64,000 nt of DNA from Petrolisthes cinctipes (taxonomy: Eukaryota > Arthropoda > Malacostraca > Decapoda > Porcellanidae), in the NCBI GenBank assembly GCA_033782935.1, contig JAWQEG010000004.1:2108001-2172000 (forward strand), given 5' to 3'. The notes below the pieces were generated by a model that saw only the letters and a program-made list of their open reading frames with translations, was not told where the DNA came from and did not search any database. Shown here in pieces: positions 1-13,698 of this stretch (position 1 is the stretch's first letter; each line of letters begins with the position of its first letter). A program made the translations under genes and the position numbers.

Positions 1-2189
1 CCAAAACATGCTGAAAATCGACCTTTTAGGTGCCCAAAGTCAATATGTGTATGCATCTTCTGTACCCGTTTATATCTCAAATTCAGGCTCCAAACACCCG
101 AAAATTCGATATTTTGGTGTCCCAGAAGCAATCTGTACATGCCTACTCCGTGTTAGAGTATTTTCAAAATACAGGCCCAAAACATGCTGAAAATCGATCT
201 TTTAGGTTACCAAAGTCAATATGTGTATGCATCTACTGCACCCATTTATATCCCAAATTCAACCTAAAAACATCCGAAAAGTCTATATTTTTGGGTCCCA
301 GAAGCGATCTGTACATGCCTACTCAGTGCTAGAATGTTTTCAAAATATAGGCTCAAAACATGCTAAAAATCGATATTTTAAGTGTCCAAAGTCGATATGT
401 GCATGCATCATCTGCACCCGTTTATATCTCAAATTCAGGCTCAAAACACCCGAAAATTCGATTTTTTGGGGTCCCAGAAGTGATCTGTACATGCCTACTT
501 AGTGCTAGAATATTTTCAAAATATAAGCCCAAAACATGCTAAAAATCGATATTTTAGGTGCCCAAAGTCGATATCTCAAATTCGGGCCCAAAACACACGA
601 AAATTCGATATTTTGGGGTTCCAGAAGCGAACTGTACATGCCTACACCTTGTTAGAGTATTTTCAAAATACAGGCCCAAAACATACTAAAAACCGACCTT
701 TTAGGTGCCCAAAAGTCGATATGTGCATGCATCTTCGGTACCCGTTTATATCTCAAATTCAGGCTCAAAACACCCAAAAATTCGATATTTTGGGGTCCCA
801 GAAGCGCTCTGTAAATGCCTACTTAGTGCTAGAATATTTTCAAAAAATAGGCCCAAAACATGCTAAAAATCGATATTTTAGGTGCCCAAAGTCGATATCT
901 CAAATTCAGGCCCAAAACACCCAAAAATTCGATATTTTGGGGTCCCAGAAGCGATCTGTACATGCCTACTCTGTGTTAGAGTATTTTCAAATTACAGGCC
1001 CACAACATACAGAAATTCGATATGTGCATGCATCTTCTGTTCCCGTTTATATCTCAAATTCAGGCTCGAAACACCCGAAATTTCGATATTTTGGGGTCCC
1101 AGAAGCGATCTGTAAATGCCTACTCAGATACAGGCCCAAAACATGCTGAAAATCGATATTTTAGGTGCCCAAAGTCAATATGTGTATGCATCTTCTGCAC
1201 CCGTTTATATCCCAAATTTAACCTCAAAACACCCGAAAATTTGATATTTTGGGGTCCCAGAAGCGATCTGTACATGCCTACTCAGTGCTAGATGGTTTTA
1301 AAAATATAGGCTCAAAACATGCTAAAAATCGATATTTTAAGTGTCTAAAGTCGATATGTGCATGCATCTTCTGTACCCGTTTATATCTCAAATTCAGGCT
1401 CAAAACACCCGAAAATTCGAAATTTGGGGGTCCCAGAAGCGATCTGTGCATGCCTACTCAGTGCTAGAATATTTTCAAAATATAGTCCCAAAACATCCTA
1501 AAAATCGATATTTTAGGTGCCCAAAGTCGATATCTCAAATTCTGGCCCAAAACACCTGAAAATTCGATATTTTTGGGTCCCAGAAGCGACTTGTACATGC
1601 CTACTCCGTGTTAGAGTATTTTCAATATACAGGCCCAAAACATACTGAAAATCGATCTTTTAGGTGCCCAAAAGTCGATATGTGGATGCATCTTCTGTTC
1701 CCGTTTATATCTCAAATTCATGCTCTAAACACCCGAAAATTCGATATTTTGGGGTCCCAGAAGCGATCTGTACTTGCCTACTCCGTGTTAGAGTATTTTC
1801 AAAATACAGGCCCAAAACATGCTGAAAATCGATATTTTAGGTGACCAAAGTCAATATGTCCATGCATCTTCTGCACCCGTTTATATCCCAAATTTAACCT
1901 CAAAACACCCGAAAATTCAATATTTGTGGGTCCCAGAAGCGATCTGTACATGCCTACTCAGTGCTAGAATGTTTTCAAAATATAGGCTCAAAACATGCTA
2001 AAAGTCGATATTTTAAATGTCCAAAGTCGATATGTGCATGCATCTTCTGTACCCGTTTATATCTCAAATTCAGGCTCAAAACACCCGAAAATTCGATATT
2101 TTGGGGTCCCAGAAGTGATCTGTACATGCCTACTTAGTGCTAGAATATTTTCAAAATATAGGCCCATAACATGCTAAAAATCGATATTT
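1..2189. repeat. Satellite zone 1, first part of an ~4-kb repeat
   Basis: This zone contains mixed types a, b, c, d and f with no unique sequence. Variant-rich stretches recur about 3.9-4.1 kb downstream. Examples are the TTTTGGTGTCCCAGAAGCAA variant near 112 and again near 4191, and the AAATTCGGGGG/AAATTTTGGGG region near 1420 and 5330. Monomer content between the copies is not identical, so insertions or losses of single monomers have occurred since duplication. Confidence 0.75.
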
Positions 2190-3800
2190 TAGGTGCCCAA
2201 AGTCGATATATCAAATTCAGGCCCCAAACACCCGAAAATTCGATATTTTGGGGTCCTAGAAGCGAACTGTACATGCCTACTCAGTGTTAGAGTATTTTCA
2301 AAATACAGGCCCAAAACATACTGAAAATCGATCTTTTAGGTGCCCAAAAGTCGATATGTGCATGCATCTTCTGTACCCGTTTATATCTCAAATTCAGGCT
2401 CCAAACACCCGAAAATTCGATATTTTGGGGTCCCAGAAGCGATCTGTACATGCCTACTCAGATACAGGCCCAAAACATGCTAAAAATCGATATTTTAGGT
2501 GCCCAAAGTCAATATGTGTATGCATCTTCTGCACTCGTTTATATCTCAAATTCAACCTCAAAACACCCGAAAATTCGATATTTTGGGGTCCCACAAGCGC
2601 TCTGTACATGCCTACTCAGTGCTAGAATATTTTCAAAAAATAGGCCCAAAACATGGTAAAAATCGATATTTTAGGTGCCCAAAGTCGATATCTCAAATTT
2701 AGGCCCAAAACACCCAAAAATTAGATATTTTTGGGTCCCAGAAGCGATCTGTACATGCCTACTCCGTTTTAGAGTATTTTAAAAATACAGGCCCAAAACA
2801 TGCAGTAAATCGATATTTTAGGTGCCCAAAGTCAATATGTGCATGCATTTTCTGTACCCGTTTATATCCCAAATTCAGGCACAAAACACCCGAAAATTCG
2901 ATATTTTGCGGTCCCATAAGCGATCTGTACATGCCTACTCAGTGCTAGAATATTTTCAAAATATAGGCCCAAAACATGCTAAAAATCGATATTTTAGGTG
3001 CCCAAAGTCGATATATCAAATTCAGGCCCCAAACACCCGAAAATTCGATATTTTGGGGTCCTAGAAGCGAACTGTACATGCCTACTCAGTGTTAGAGTAT
3101 TTTCAAAATACAGGCCCAAAAACATACTGAAAATCGATCTTTTAGGTGCCCAAAAGTCGATATGTGCATGCATCTTCTGTACCCGTTTATATCTCAAATT
3201 CAGGCTCCAAACACCCGAAAATTCGATATTTTGGGGTCCCAGAAGCGATCTGTACATGCCTACTCAGATACAGGCCCAAAACATGCTAAAAATCGATATT
3301 TTAGGTGCCCAAAGTCAATATGTGTATGCATCTTCTGCACTCGTTTATATCTCAAATTCAACCTCAAAACACCCGAAAATTCGATATTTTGGGGTCCCAC
3401 AAGCGCTCTGTACATGCCTACTCAGTGCTAGAATATTTTCAAAAAATAGGCCCAAAACATGCTAAAAATCGATATTTTAGGTGCCCAAAGTCGATATCTC
3501 AAATTTAGGCCCAAAACACCCAAAAATTAGATATTTTTGGGTCCCAGAAGCGATCTGTACATGCCTACTCCGTTTTAGAGTATTTTAAAAATACAGGCCC
3601 AAAACATGCAGTAAATCGATATTTTAGGTGCCCAAAGTCAATATGTGCATGCATTTTCTGTACCCGTTTATATCCCAAATTCAGGCACAAAACACCCGAA
3701 AATTCGATATTTTGGGGTCCCAGAAGCGATCTGTACATGCCTACTCAGTGCTAGAATATTTTCAAAATATAGGCCCAAAACATGCTAAAAATCGATATTT
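2190..3800. repeat. 806-bp five-monomer tandem duplication
   Basis: Two copies lie head to tail at about 2190-2994 and 2995-3800. Anchors at 2441, 2599, 2746, 2922, 3069 and 3247 give units of 158, 147, 176, 147 and 178 bp, summing to 806. Shared private variants include CACAAGCGCTCTG in type c and TTAGATATTTTTGGG in the following unit. I saw few differences, for example GGTAAAAATCG near 2654 against GCTAAAAATCG and TTTTGCGGTCCCATAAG near 2905 against TTTTGGGGTCCCAGAAG. End points are approximate. Confidence 0.8.
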
Positions 3801-6800
3801 TAGGTGCCCAAAGTCGATATCTCAAATTCAGGCTTAAAACACCCGAAAATTCGATATTTTGGGGTCCCAGAAGCGATCTGTACATGCCTACTCCGTGTTA
3901 GAGTATTTACAAAATACAGGCCGAAAACATACAGAAAATCGATATTTTAGTTGCCCAAAAGTCGATATGTGCATGCATCTTCTGTACCCGTTTATATCTC
4001 AAATTCAGCTCCAAACACCCAAAAATTCGATAATTTGGGGTCCCAGAAGCGATCTGTACATGCCTACTCAAATACAGGCCCAAAACATGCTGAAAATCGA
4101 CCTTTTAGGTTTCCAAAGTCAATATGTGTATTCATCTTCTGTACCCGTTTATATCTCAAATTCAGGCTCCAAACACCCGAAAATTCGATATTTTGGTGTC
4201 CCAGAAGCAATCTGTATATGCCTACTCCGTGTTAGAGTATTTTCAAAATATAGGCCCAAAACATGCTGAAAATCGATCTTTTAGGTGACCAAAGTCAATA
4301 TGTGTATGCATCTGCTGCACCCGTTTATATCCCAAATTCATCCTCAAAACATACGAAAATTCAATATTTGTGGGTCCCAGATGCGATCTGTACATGCCTA
4401 CTCATTGCTAGAATGTTTTCAAAATATAAGCCCAAAACATGCTAAAAATCGATATTTTAGGTGCCCAAAGTCGATATCTCAAATTTAGGCCCAAAACACC
4501 CGAAAATTCGATATTTTGGGGTTCCAGAAGCGAACTGTACATGCCTACTCCTTGTTAGAGTATTTTCAAAATACAGGCCCAAAACATACTAAAAATCGAC
4601 CTTTTAGGTGCCCAAACGTCGATATGTGCATGCATCTTCTGTACCCGTTTATATCTCAAATTCAGGCTCCAAACACCCGAAAATTCGATATTTTGGGGTC
4701 CCAGAAGCGATTTGTACATGCCTATTCAGATACAGGCCCAAAACATGCTAAAAATCGATATTTTAGGTGCCCAAAGTCAATATGTGTATGCATCTTCTGC
4801 ACTCGTTTATATCTCAAATTCAACCTCAAAACACCCGAAAATTCTATATTTTGGGGTCCCAGAAGCGATCTGTACATGCCTACTCTGTGTTAGAGTTTTT
4901 TCAACTTACAGGCCCTCAACATACAGAAATTCGATATGTGCATGCATCTTCTGTTCCCATTTATATCTCAAATTCAGGCTCGAAACACCCGAAATTTCGA
5001 TATTTTTGGGTCCCAGAAGCGATCTGTAAATGCCTACTCAGATACAGGCCCAAAACATGCTGAAAATCGATATTTTAGGTGCCCAAAGTCAATATGTGTA
5101 TGCATCTTCTGCACCCGTTTATTTCCCAAATTTAACCTCAAAACACCCGAAAATTCGATATTTTTGGGTCCCAGAAGCGATCTGTACATGCCTACTCAGT
5201 GCTTGATGGTTTTCAAAATATAGGCTCAAAACATGCTAAAAATCGATATTTTAAGTGTCTAAAGTCGATATGTGCATGCATCTTCTGTACCCGTTTATAT
5301 CTCAAATTCAGGCTCAAAACACCCGAAAATTCGAAATTTTGGGGTCCCAGAAGCGATCTGTACATGCCTACTCAGTGCTAGAATATTTTCAAAATATAGT
5401 CCCAAAACATCCTAAAAATCGATATTTTAGGTGTCCAAAGTCGATATCTCAAATTCTGGCCCAAAACACCCGAAAATTCGATATTTTTGGGTCCCAGAAG
5501 CGACCTGTACATGCCTACTCCCTGTTAGAGTATTTTCAATATACAGGCCCAAAATATCCTGAAAATCGATCTTTTAGGTTCCCAAAAGTCGATATGTGAA
5601 TGCATCTTCTGTACCCGTTTATATCTCAAATTCATGCTCCAAACACCGGAAAATTCGATATTTTTGGGTCCCAGAAGCGATCTGTACATGCCTACTTAGT
5701 GCTAGAATATTTTCAAAATATAGGCCCATAAAATGCTAAAAATCGGTATTTTATGTGCCCAAAGTCGATATATCAAATTCAGGCCCCAAACATCCGAAAA
5801 TTCGATATTTTGGGGTCCAAGAAGCGAACTGTACATGCCTTCTCAGTGTTAGAGTATTTTCAAAGTACAGGCCCAAAACATACTGAAAATCGATCTTTTA
5901 GGTGCCCAAAAGTCGATATGTGCATTCATCTTCTGTACCCGTTTATATCTCAAATTCAGGCTCCAAACACCCGAAAATTCGATATTTTGGGGTCCCAGAA
6001 GCGATTTGTACATGCCTATTCAGATACAGGCCCAAAACATGCTAAAAATCGATATTTTAGGTGCCCAAAGTCAATATGTGTATGCATCTTCTGCACTCGT
6101 TTATATCTCAAATTCAACCTCAAAATACCCGAAAATTCGATATTTTGGGGTCCCAGAAGCGCTCTGTACATGCCTACTCAGTGCTAGAAATTTTCAAAAA
6201 ATAGGCCCAAAACATGCTAAAAATCGATATTTTAGGTGCCCAAAGTCGATATCTCAAATTCAGGCCCAAAGCACCCAAAAATTCGATATTTTGGGGTCCC
6301 AGAAGCGATCTGTACATGCCTACTCTGTGTTAGAGTATTTTCAAATTAAAGGCCCACAACATACAGAAATTCGATATGTGCATGCATCTTCTGTTCCCGT
6401 TTATATCTCAAATTCAGGCTCGAAACACCCGAAATTTCGATATTTTGGGGTCCCAGAAGCGATCTGTAAATGCCTACTCAGATACAGGCCCAAAACATGC
6501 AGAAAATCGATATTTTAGGTGCCCAAAGTCAATATGTGTATGCATCTTCTGCACCCGTTTATATCCCAAATTTAACCTCAAAACACCCGAAAATTCGATA
6601 TTTTTGGGTCCCAGAAGCGATCTGTACATGCCTACTCAGTGTTAGAGTATTTTCAAAATAAATGCCCACAACATACAGAAAATCGATATTTTAGGTGCCC
6701 TAAAGTCGATATGTGCATCCATCTTCTGTACCCGTTTATATCTTAAATTCAGGCTCCAAACACCCGAAAATTCGATATTTTGCGGTCCCAGAAGCGATCT

Positions 6801-7000
6801 GTACATGCCTACTCAGTGCTAGAATATTTTCAAAATATAGAACCAAAACATGCTAAAAATCGATATTTTAGGTGCCCAGAGTCGATATCTCAAATTCAGG
6901 CCCAAAAGACCCGAAAATTTGATATTTTAGGGTCCCAGAAGCGATCTGTACATGCCTACTCAGATATACACCCAAGACATGCTAATAATCGATATTTTAG
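3801..7000. repeat. Satellite zone, second copy of the ~4-kb repeat and mixed units
   Basis: From about 4080 to 5640 this repeats material from the start of the window at an offset of about 3.9-4.1 kb. A related block begins again near 6376, 1440 bp after its counterpart at 4936. All six monomer types appear, with no gene or foreign sequence. Confidence 0.7.
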
Positions 7001-8690
7001 GTGCCCAAAGTCAATATGTGTATGCATCATCTGCACCCGTTTATATCCCAAATTCAACCTCAAAACACCCGAAAATTCGATATTTTTATGTCCCAGAAGC
7101 GATCTGTACATGCCTACTCAGTGCTAGAATGTTTTCAAAATATAGGCTCAAAACATGGTAAAAATAGATATTTTAAGTGTGCAAAGTCGATATGTGCATA
7201 CATTTTCTGTATCCGCTTATATCTCAAATTCAGGCTCAAAACACCCGAAAATTCGGTATTTTTTGGTCCTAGAAGCGATATGTACATACCTACTCTTAGT
7301 TAGAATGTTTTCAAGATACAGACCCAAAACATGCTCAAAATCGATATTTTAGGTGCCCAAAAGTCGATATGTGCATGCATCTTCTGTATCCATTTATATC
7401 TCAAATTCAGGCTCAAAACACCCGAAAATTCGATATTTGGGGTCCCAGAAGCGATCTGTACCTGCCTACTCAGGGCTAGAATATTTTCAAAACATAGGCC
7501 CAAAACATGCTATAAATCGATATTTTAGGTGCCCAAAGTCGATATCTCAAATTCAGGCCCAAAACACCGGAAAATTCGATATTTTGGGGCCCCAGAAGCG
7601 ATCTGTACATGCCTACTCCGTGTTAGAGTATTTTCAATATACAGACCCAAAACATACTGAAAATCGATCTTTTAGGTGCCCAAAAGTCGATATGTGGATG
7701 CATCTTCTGTACCCGTTTATATCTCAAATTCAGGCTCCATACACCCAAAAATTCGATATTTTGCGGTCCCAGAAGCGATCTGTACATGCCTACTCAGTGC
7801 TAGAATATTTTCATAATATAGGCCCAAAAAATGCTAAAAATCGATATTTTAGGTGCCCAGAGTCGATATCTCAAATTCTGGCCCAAAACACCCGAAAATT
7901 CGATATTTTGGGGTCCCAGAAGCGATCTGTACATGCCTACTCAGATATAGACCCAAAACATGCTAATAATCGATATTTTAGGTGCCCAAAGTCAATATGT
8001 GTATGCATCTTCTGCACCCGTTTATATCCCAAATTCAACCTCAAAACACCCGAAAATTCGATATTTTTATGTCCCAGAAGCGATCTGTACATGCCTACTC
8101 AGTGCTAGAATGTTTTCAAAATATAGGCTCAAAACATGGTAAAAAACGATATTTTAAGTGTCCAAAGTCGATATGTGCATGCATCTTCTGTATCCGCTTA
8201 TATCTCAAATTCAGGCTCAAAACACCCGAAAATTCGGTACTTTTGGGTCCTAGAAGCGATATGTACATGCCTACTCCTAGTTAGAATGTTTTCAAGATAC
8301 AGACCCAAAACATGCTCAAAATCGATATTTTAGGTGCCCAAAAGTCGATATGTGCAAACATCTTCTGTATCCGTTTATATCTCATATTCAGGCTCAAAAC
8401 ACCCGAAAATTCGATATTTGGGGTCCCAGAAGCGATCTGTACATGCCTACTCAGTGCTAGAATATTTTCAAAACATAGGCCCAAAACATGCTAAAAATCG
8501 ATATTTTAGGTGCCCAAAGTCGATATCTCAAATTCAGGCCCAAAACACCGGAAAATTCGATATTTTGGGGCCCCAGAAGCGATCTGTACATGCCTACTCC
8601 GTGTTAGAGTATTTTCAATATACAGACCCAAAACATACTAAAAATCGATCTTTTAGGTGCCCAAAAGTCGAGATGTGGATGCATCTTCTG
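7001..8690. repeat. 981-bp six-monomer tandem duplication
   Basis: Copy 1 runs from about 7001 to 7981 and copy 2 from 7982 to about 8690, where it diverges. Anchors at 7101, 7277, 7453, 7600, 7777, 7924 and 8082 give 176, 176, 147, 177, 147 and 158 bp. Private markers are TTTTTATGTCCCAG, GGTAAAAA at the start of half B and the GGGGCCCCAGAAG variant. Confidence 0.78.
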
Positions 8691-8757
8691 CACCCGTTTA
8701 TATCCCAATTTCTACTGAAGAACACCCGAAAATTTGATATTTTTTGGTCCCAGAAGC

Positions 8758-8922
8758 GATCTGTACATGCCTACTCCGGGTTAGAGTATTTTCAAAATAC
8801 ATGCTGAAAATCGATATTTTAGGTGACCAAAGTCAATATGTGTATGCATCTTCTGCACCCGTTTATATCCCAAATTCAACCTCAAAACACCCGAAAATTC
8901 TATATTTTTGGGTCCCAGAAGC
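8758..8922 (+). repeat. 165-bp deletion monomer
   Basis: AATACATGCTG replaces AATACAGGCCCAAAACATGCTG, a loss of 11 bp at the A/B junction with ACA on both sides. Anchors at 8758 and 8923 give 165 bp. The same deletion appears only in two other units I found, both in related super-repeats. Confidence 0.8.
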
Positions 8923-9794
8923 GATCTGTACATGCCTACTCAGTGCTAGAATGTTTTCAAAATATAGGCTCAAAACATGCTAAAAATCGATATTTTATGT
9001 ATCCAAAGTCGATATGTGCATGCATCTTCTGTACCCGTTTATATCTCAAATTCAGGCTCAAAACACCCGAAAATTCGGTATTTTTGGATCCTAGAAGCGA
9101 TCTGTACATGCATACTCCAATTTAGAATGTTTTCAAGATACAGACCCAAAACATGCTCAAAATCGATATTTTAGGTGCCAACAAGTCGATATGTGCATTC
9201 ATCTTCATTACCTGTTTATGTCTTATTTCAGGCTCAAAACACCTGAAAATTCGATATTTTTTGGGCCCAGAAGCGATCTGTACATGCCTAGTCCGTGTTA
9301 GAGTATTTTCAAAATACAGGCCCAAAACATGCTGGAAATCGATATTTTAGGTGCCCCAAGTCAATACGTGCATGCATTTTCTGTACCCGCTTATATCTCA
9401 AATTCAGGCTCAAAACACCCGAAAATTCGATATTTTGGGGTCCCAGAAGCGATCTGTACATGCCAACTCAGTGCTAGAATATTTTCAAAATATAGGCCCA
9501 AAACATGCTAAAAATCGATATTTTAGGTTCCCAAGGTCGATATCTCAAATTCAGGCCCAAAACACACAAAAATTAAATATTTTGGGGTCCCAGAAGCGAT
9601 CTGTACTTGCCTACTCCATTTTAGAGTATTTTCAAATTACAGGCCCAAAACATACAGAAAATCGATATGTGAATGCATCTTCTGTACCCGTTTATATCTC
9701 AAATTCAGGCTCCAAAAACAAGAAATTTCGATATTTTGGGGTCCCAGAAGCGATCTGTACATGCCTACTCAGATACAGGCCCAAAACATGCTAA
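8823..9794 (+). repeat. Segment X, copy 1
   Basis: This is a 972-bp stretch of satellite with private variants: TTTTATGTATCCAAAGTCG, GGTGCCAACAAGTCG, GTTTATGTCTTATTTCAGG and GTGCCCCAAGTCAATACGTG. It recurs with the same length at three other places. Because the variants are shared, the copies descend from one block and not from independent monomer drift. Confidence 0.78.
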
Positions 9795-12700
9795 AAAATC
9801 TATATTTTAGATGCCCAAAGTCAATATGTGGATGCATCTTCTGCACCCGTTTTTATCCCAAATTTAACCTCAAAACACCCGAAAATTCGATATTTTGGGG
9901 TCCCAGAAGCGATCTGTACATGCCTTCTCAGCGCTAGAATATTTTCAAAATATAGGCCAAAAACATGCTAAAATCGATATTTGAGGTGCCCAAAGTTGAT
10001 ATCTCAAATTCTGGCCAAAAACACCCGAAAATTCGATATTTGGGGGTCCCAGAAGCGACCTGTACATGTCTACTCCGTGTTAGAGTATTTTCAAAATACA
10101 GGCCCAAAACTTACAGAAAATCGATATTTTAGGTGCCCAAAAGTCGATATGTGCATCCATCTTCTGTGCCCGTTTATATCTCAAATTTAGGCTCCAAACA
10201 CCCGAAAATTCGATATTTTGGGGTCCCAGAAGCGATCTGTACATGCCTACTCATATACAGGCCCAAAACATGCTAAAAATCGATATTTTAGGTGCCCAAT
10301 GTTAATATGTGTATGCATCTTCTGCACCCGTTTATATCCCAAATTCAACCTCAAAACACCCGAAAATTCGATATTTTTATGTCCTAAAAGCGATCTGTAC
10401 ATGCCTACTCCTAGTTAGAATGTTTTCAATATACAGACCCAAACCATACTGAAAATCGATCTGTTAGGTGCCCTAAAGTCGATATGTGGATGCATCTTCT
10501 TTACCCGTTTATATCTCAAATTCAGGCTCCAAACACCCGAAAATTCGATATTTTGGGGTCCCAGAAGCAATCTGTACTTGCCTAGTCAGTGCTAGAGTGT
10601 TTTCAAAATATAGGCTCAAAACATGCTAAAAATCGATATTTTATGTGTCTAAAGTCGATATGTGCATGCCTCTTCTGTACCCGTTTATATCTCAAATTCT
10701 GGCTCAAAACACCCGAAAATTCGGTATATTTGGGTCCTAGAAGCGATCTGTAAATGCATACTCCTAGTTAGAATGTTTTCAAGATACAAACCCAAAACAT
10801 GCTCAAAATCGACATTTTAGGTGCCCAAAAGTCGATATGTGCATGCATCTTCAGTACCTGTTTATGTCTTAATTTCAGGCTCAAAACACCCGAAAATTCG
10901 ATATTTTTTGGTCCCAGAAGCGATCTGTACATGCCTACTCCATGTTAGAGTATTTTCAATATACAGACCCAAAACATACTGAAAATCGATCTTTTAGGTG
11001 CCCAAAAGTCGATATGTGTATGCATCTTCTGTACCCTTTTATATCTCAAATTCAGGCTCCAAACACCCAAAAATTCGATATTTTGGGGTCCCAGAAGCAA
11101 TCTGTACTTGCCTACTGAGTGCTAGAATGTTTTCAAAATATAGGTTTAAAACATGCTAAAAATCGATATTTTATGTGTCCAAAGTCGATATGTGCATGCA
11201 TCTTTTGTACCCGTTTATATCTCAAATTCAGGCTCAAAACACCCGAAAATTCGATATTTTGGGATCCCAGAAGCGATCTGTACTTGCCTACTCCGTGTTA
11301 GAGTATTTTCAAAATATAGGCTCAAAACATGCTAAAAATTGATATTTTAAGTGTCCAAAGTCGATATGTGCATGCATCTTCTGTACCCGTTTATATCTCA
11401 AATTCAGGCTCAAAACACCCGAAAATCCGATATTTTGGGGTCCCAGAAGCGATCTGTACATGCCTACTCAGTGCTAGAATATTTTCAAAATATAGGCCCA
11501 AAACATGCTAAAAATCGATATTTTAGGTGCCCAAAGTCAATATCTCAAATTCAAGCCCAAAACACCCAAAAATTCGATATTTTGGGGTCCCAGAAGCGAT
11601 CTGTACATGCCTATTCCGTGTTAGAGTATTTTCAAATTATAGGCCCGGAACATACAGAAAATCGATATGTGCATGCATCTTCTGTACCCGTTTATATCTC
11701 AAATTCAGGCTCCAAACACACGAAATTTCGATACTTTGGGGTCCAAGAAGCGATCTGTACATGCCTACTCAAATACAGGCCCAAAACATGCAGAAAATCG
11801 TTTTTTTAGGTGCCCTAAGTCAATATTTGTATGCATCTTATGCACCCGTTTATATCCCAAATTCAACCTCAAAACTCCCGAAAATTCGATATTTTTGGGT
11901 CCCAGAAGCGATCTGTACATGCCTACTCAGTGCAAGAATGTTATCAAAATATAGGCTCAAAACATTCTAAAAATCGATATTTTAAGTGTCCAAATTCGAT
12001 ATGCGCATTCATCTTCTGTACCCGTTTATATCTTAAATTCAGGCTCAAAACACCAGGAAATTCGATATTTTGGGGTCCCAGAAGCGATCTGTACATGCCT
12101 ACTCAGATACAAGCCCAAAACATGCTGAAAATCGATATTTCAGTTGCCCAAAGTCAATATGTGTATGCATTTTCTGCATCCGTTTTTATCCCAAATTCAA
12201 CCTCAAAACACCCAAAAATTCTATATTTTTGGATCCCAGAAGCGATCTGTATATGCCTACTCAGTGCTAGAATGTTTTCAAAATATAGGCTGAAAACATG
12301 CTAAAAATAGATATTTTAAGTGTCCAAAGTCGATATGTGCATGCATCTTCTGTACCCGTTTATATCTCAAATTCAGTCTCAAACCACCAGAAAATTCGAT
12401 ATTTTTGGGTACTAGAAGCGATCTGTACATGCCTACTCAGTGCTAGAATATTTTCAAAATATAGGCCTAAAATATGCTAAAAATCGATTTTTCAGGTGCC
12501 CAAAGTCGATATCTCAAATTCAGGACCAAAACACCCGAAAATACGATATATTTGAGTCCCATAAGCGATCTGTACATGCCTATTCCGTGTTAGAGTATTT
12601 TCAATATACAGGCCCAAAACATACTGAAAATCGATCTTTTAGGTGCCGAAAAGTCGATATGTGGATGAATCTTCTGTACCCGTTTATATCTCAAATTCAG

Positions 12701-13688
12701 GCTCCAAACACCCGAAAATTCGGTATTTTTGGGTCCAAGAAGCGATCTGTACATGCCTACTCCTAGATAGAATGTTTTCAAGATACAGACCCAAAACATG
12801 CTCAAAATCGATATTTTAGGTGCCCAAAGTCGATATGTTCATGCATCTTCAGTACCTGTTTATATCTCAAATTCAGGCTCAAAACACCCGAAAATTCAAT
12901 ATTTTTGGGTCCCAGAAGCGATCTGTACATGCCTACTCCGTGTCAGAGTATTTTCAATATGCAGGCCCAAAACATACTGAAAATCGATCTTTTAGGTGCT
13001 CAAAAGTCGATATGTGGATGCATCTTCTGCACCCGTTTATATCCCAAATTCAACCTCAAAACACCAGAAAATTCGATATTTTGGAGTCCCATAAGCGATC
13101 TGTACATGCCTACTCAGTGCTAGAATGTTTTCAAAATATAGGCTTAAAACATGCTAAAAATCGATATTTTAAGTGTCCAAAGTCGATATTTGCATGCATC
13201 TTCTGTACCCGTTTATATCTCAATTTCAGGCTCAGACCACCAGAAAATTCGATATTTTTGGGTCCTAGAAGCGATCTGTACAAGCCTACTCCTAGTTAGA
13301 ATGTTTTAAAGATACAGACCTAAAACATGCTCAAAATCGATATATAAGGTGCCCAAAAGTCGATATGTGCATGCATCTTCTGTACTTGTTTATATCTTAA
13401 ATTCAGGCTTAAAACACCCGAAAATTCGATATTTTGGGGTCCCAGAAGCGATCTGTACATGCCTACTCAGTGCTAAAATATTTTCAAAATATAGGCCCAA
13501 AACATGCTAAAAATCGATATTTCAGGTGCCCAAAGTCGATATCTCAAATTAAGGCCTAAAACACTCGAAAATACGATATTTTGGGGTCCCATAAGCGATC
13601 TGTACATGCCTATTCCGTGTTAGAGTATTTTCAATATACAGGCCCGAAACATTTTGAAAATCGATCTTTTAGGTGCCCAAAAGTCGAT

Positions 13689-13698
13689 AAAAAATTAT
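13689..13698 (+). repeat. 8-bp insertion marker in a type b monomer, copy 1
   Basis: GTCGATAAAAAATTATGTGG replaces GTCGATATGTGG, adding 8 bp. It occurs three times in the window, always in the same neighbourhood, which makes it a clean marker of common descent for the super-repeats. Confidence 0.85.

Larger units (their letters stand above)
8691..10889. repeat. Satellite zone containing the first copy of segment X
   Basis: All sequence is satellite. About 8823-9794 is the first of four copies of a segment that recurs at 15176, 20334 and 22808. About 9981-10190 recurs at 23966-24175. A diverged half (CCCAATTTCTACTGAAGAAC near 8704) and a 165-bp unit mark the left edge. Confidence 0.72.
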
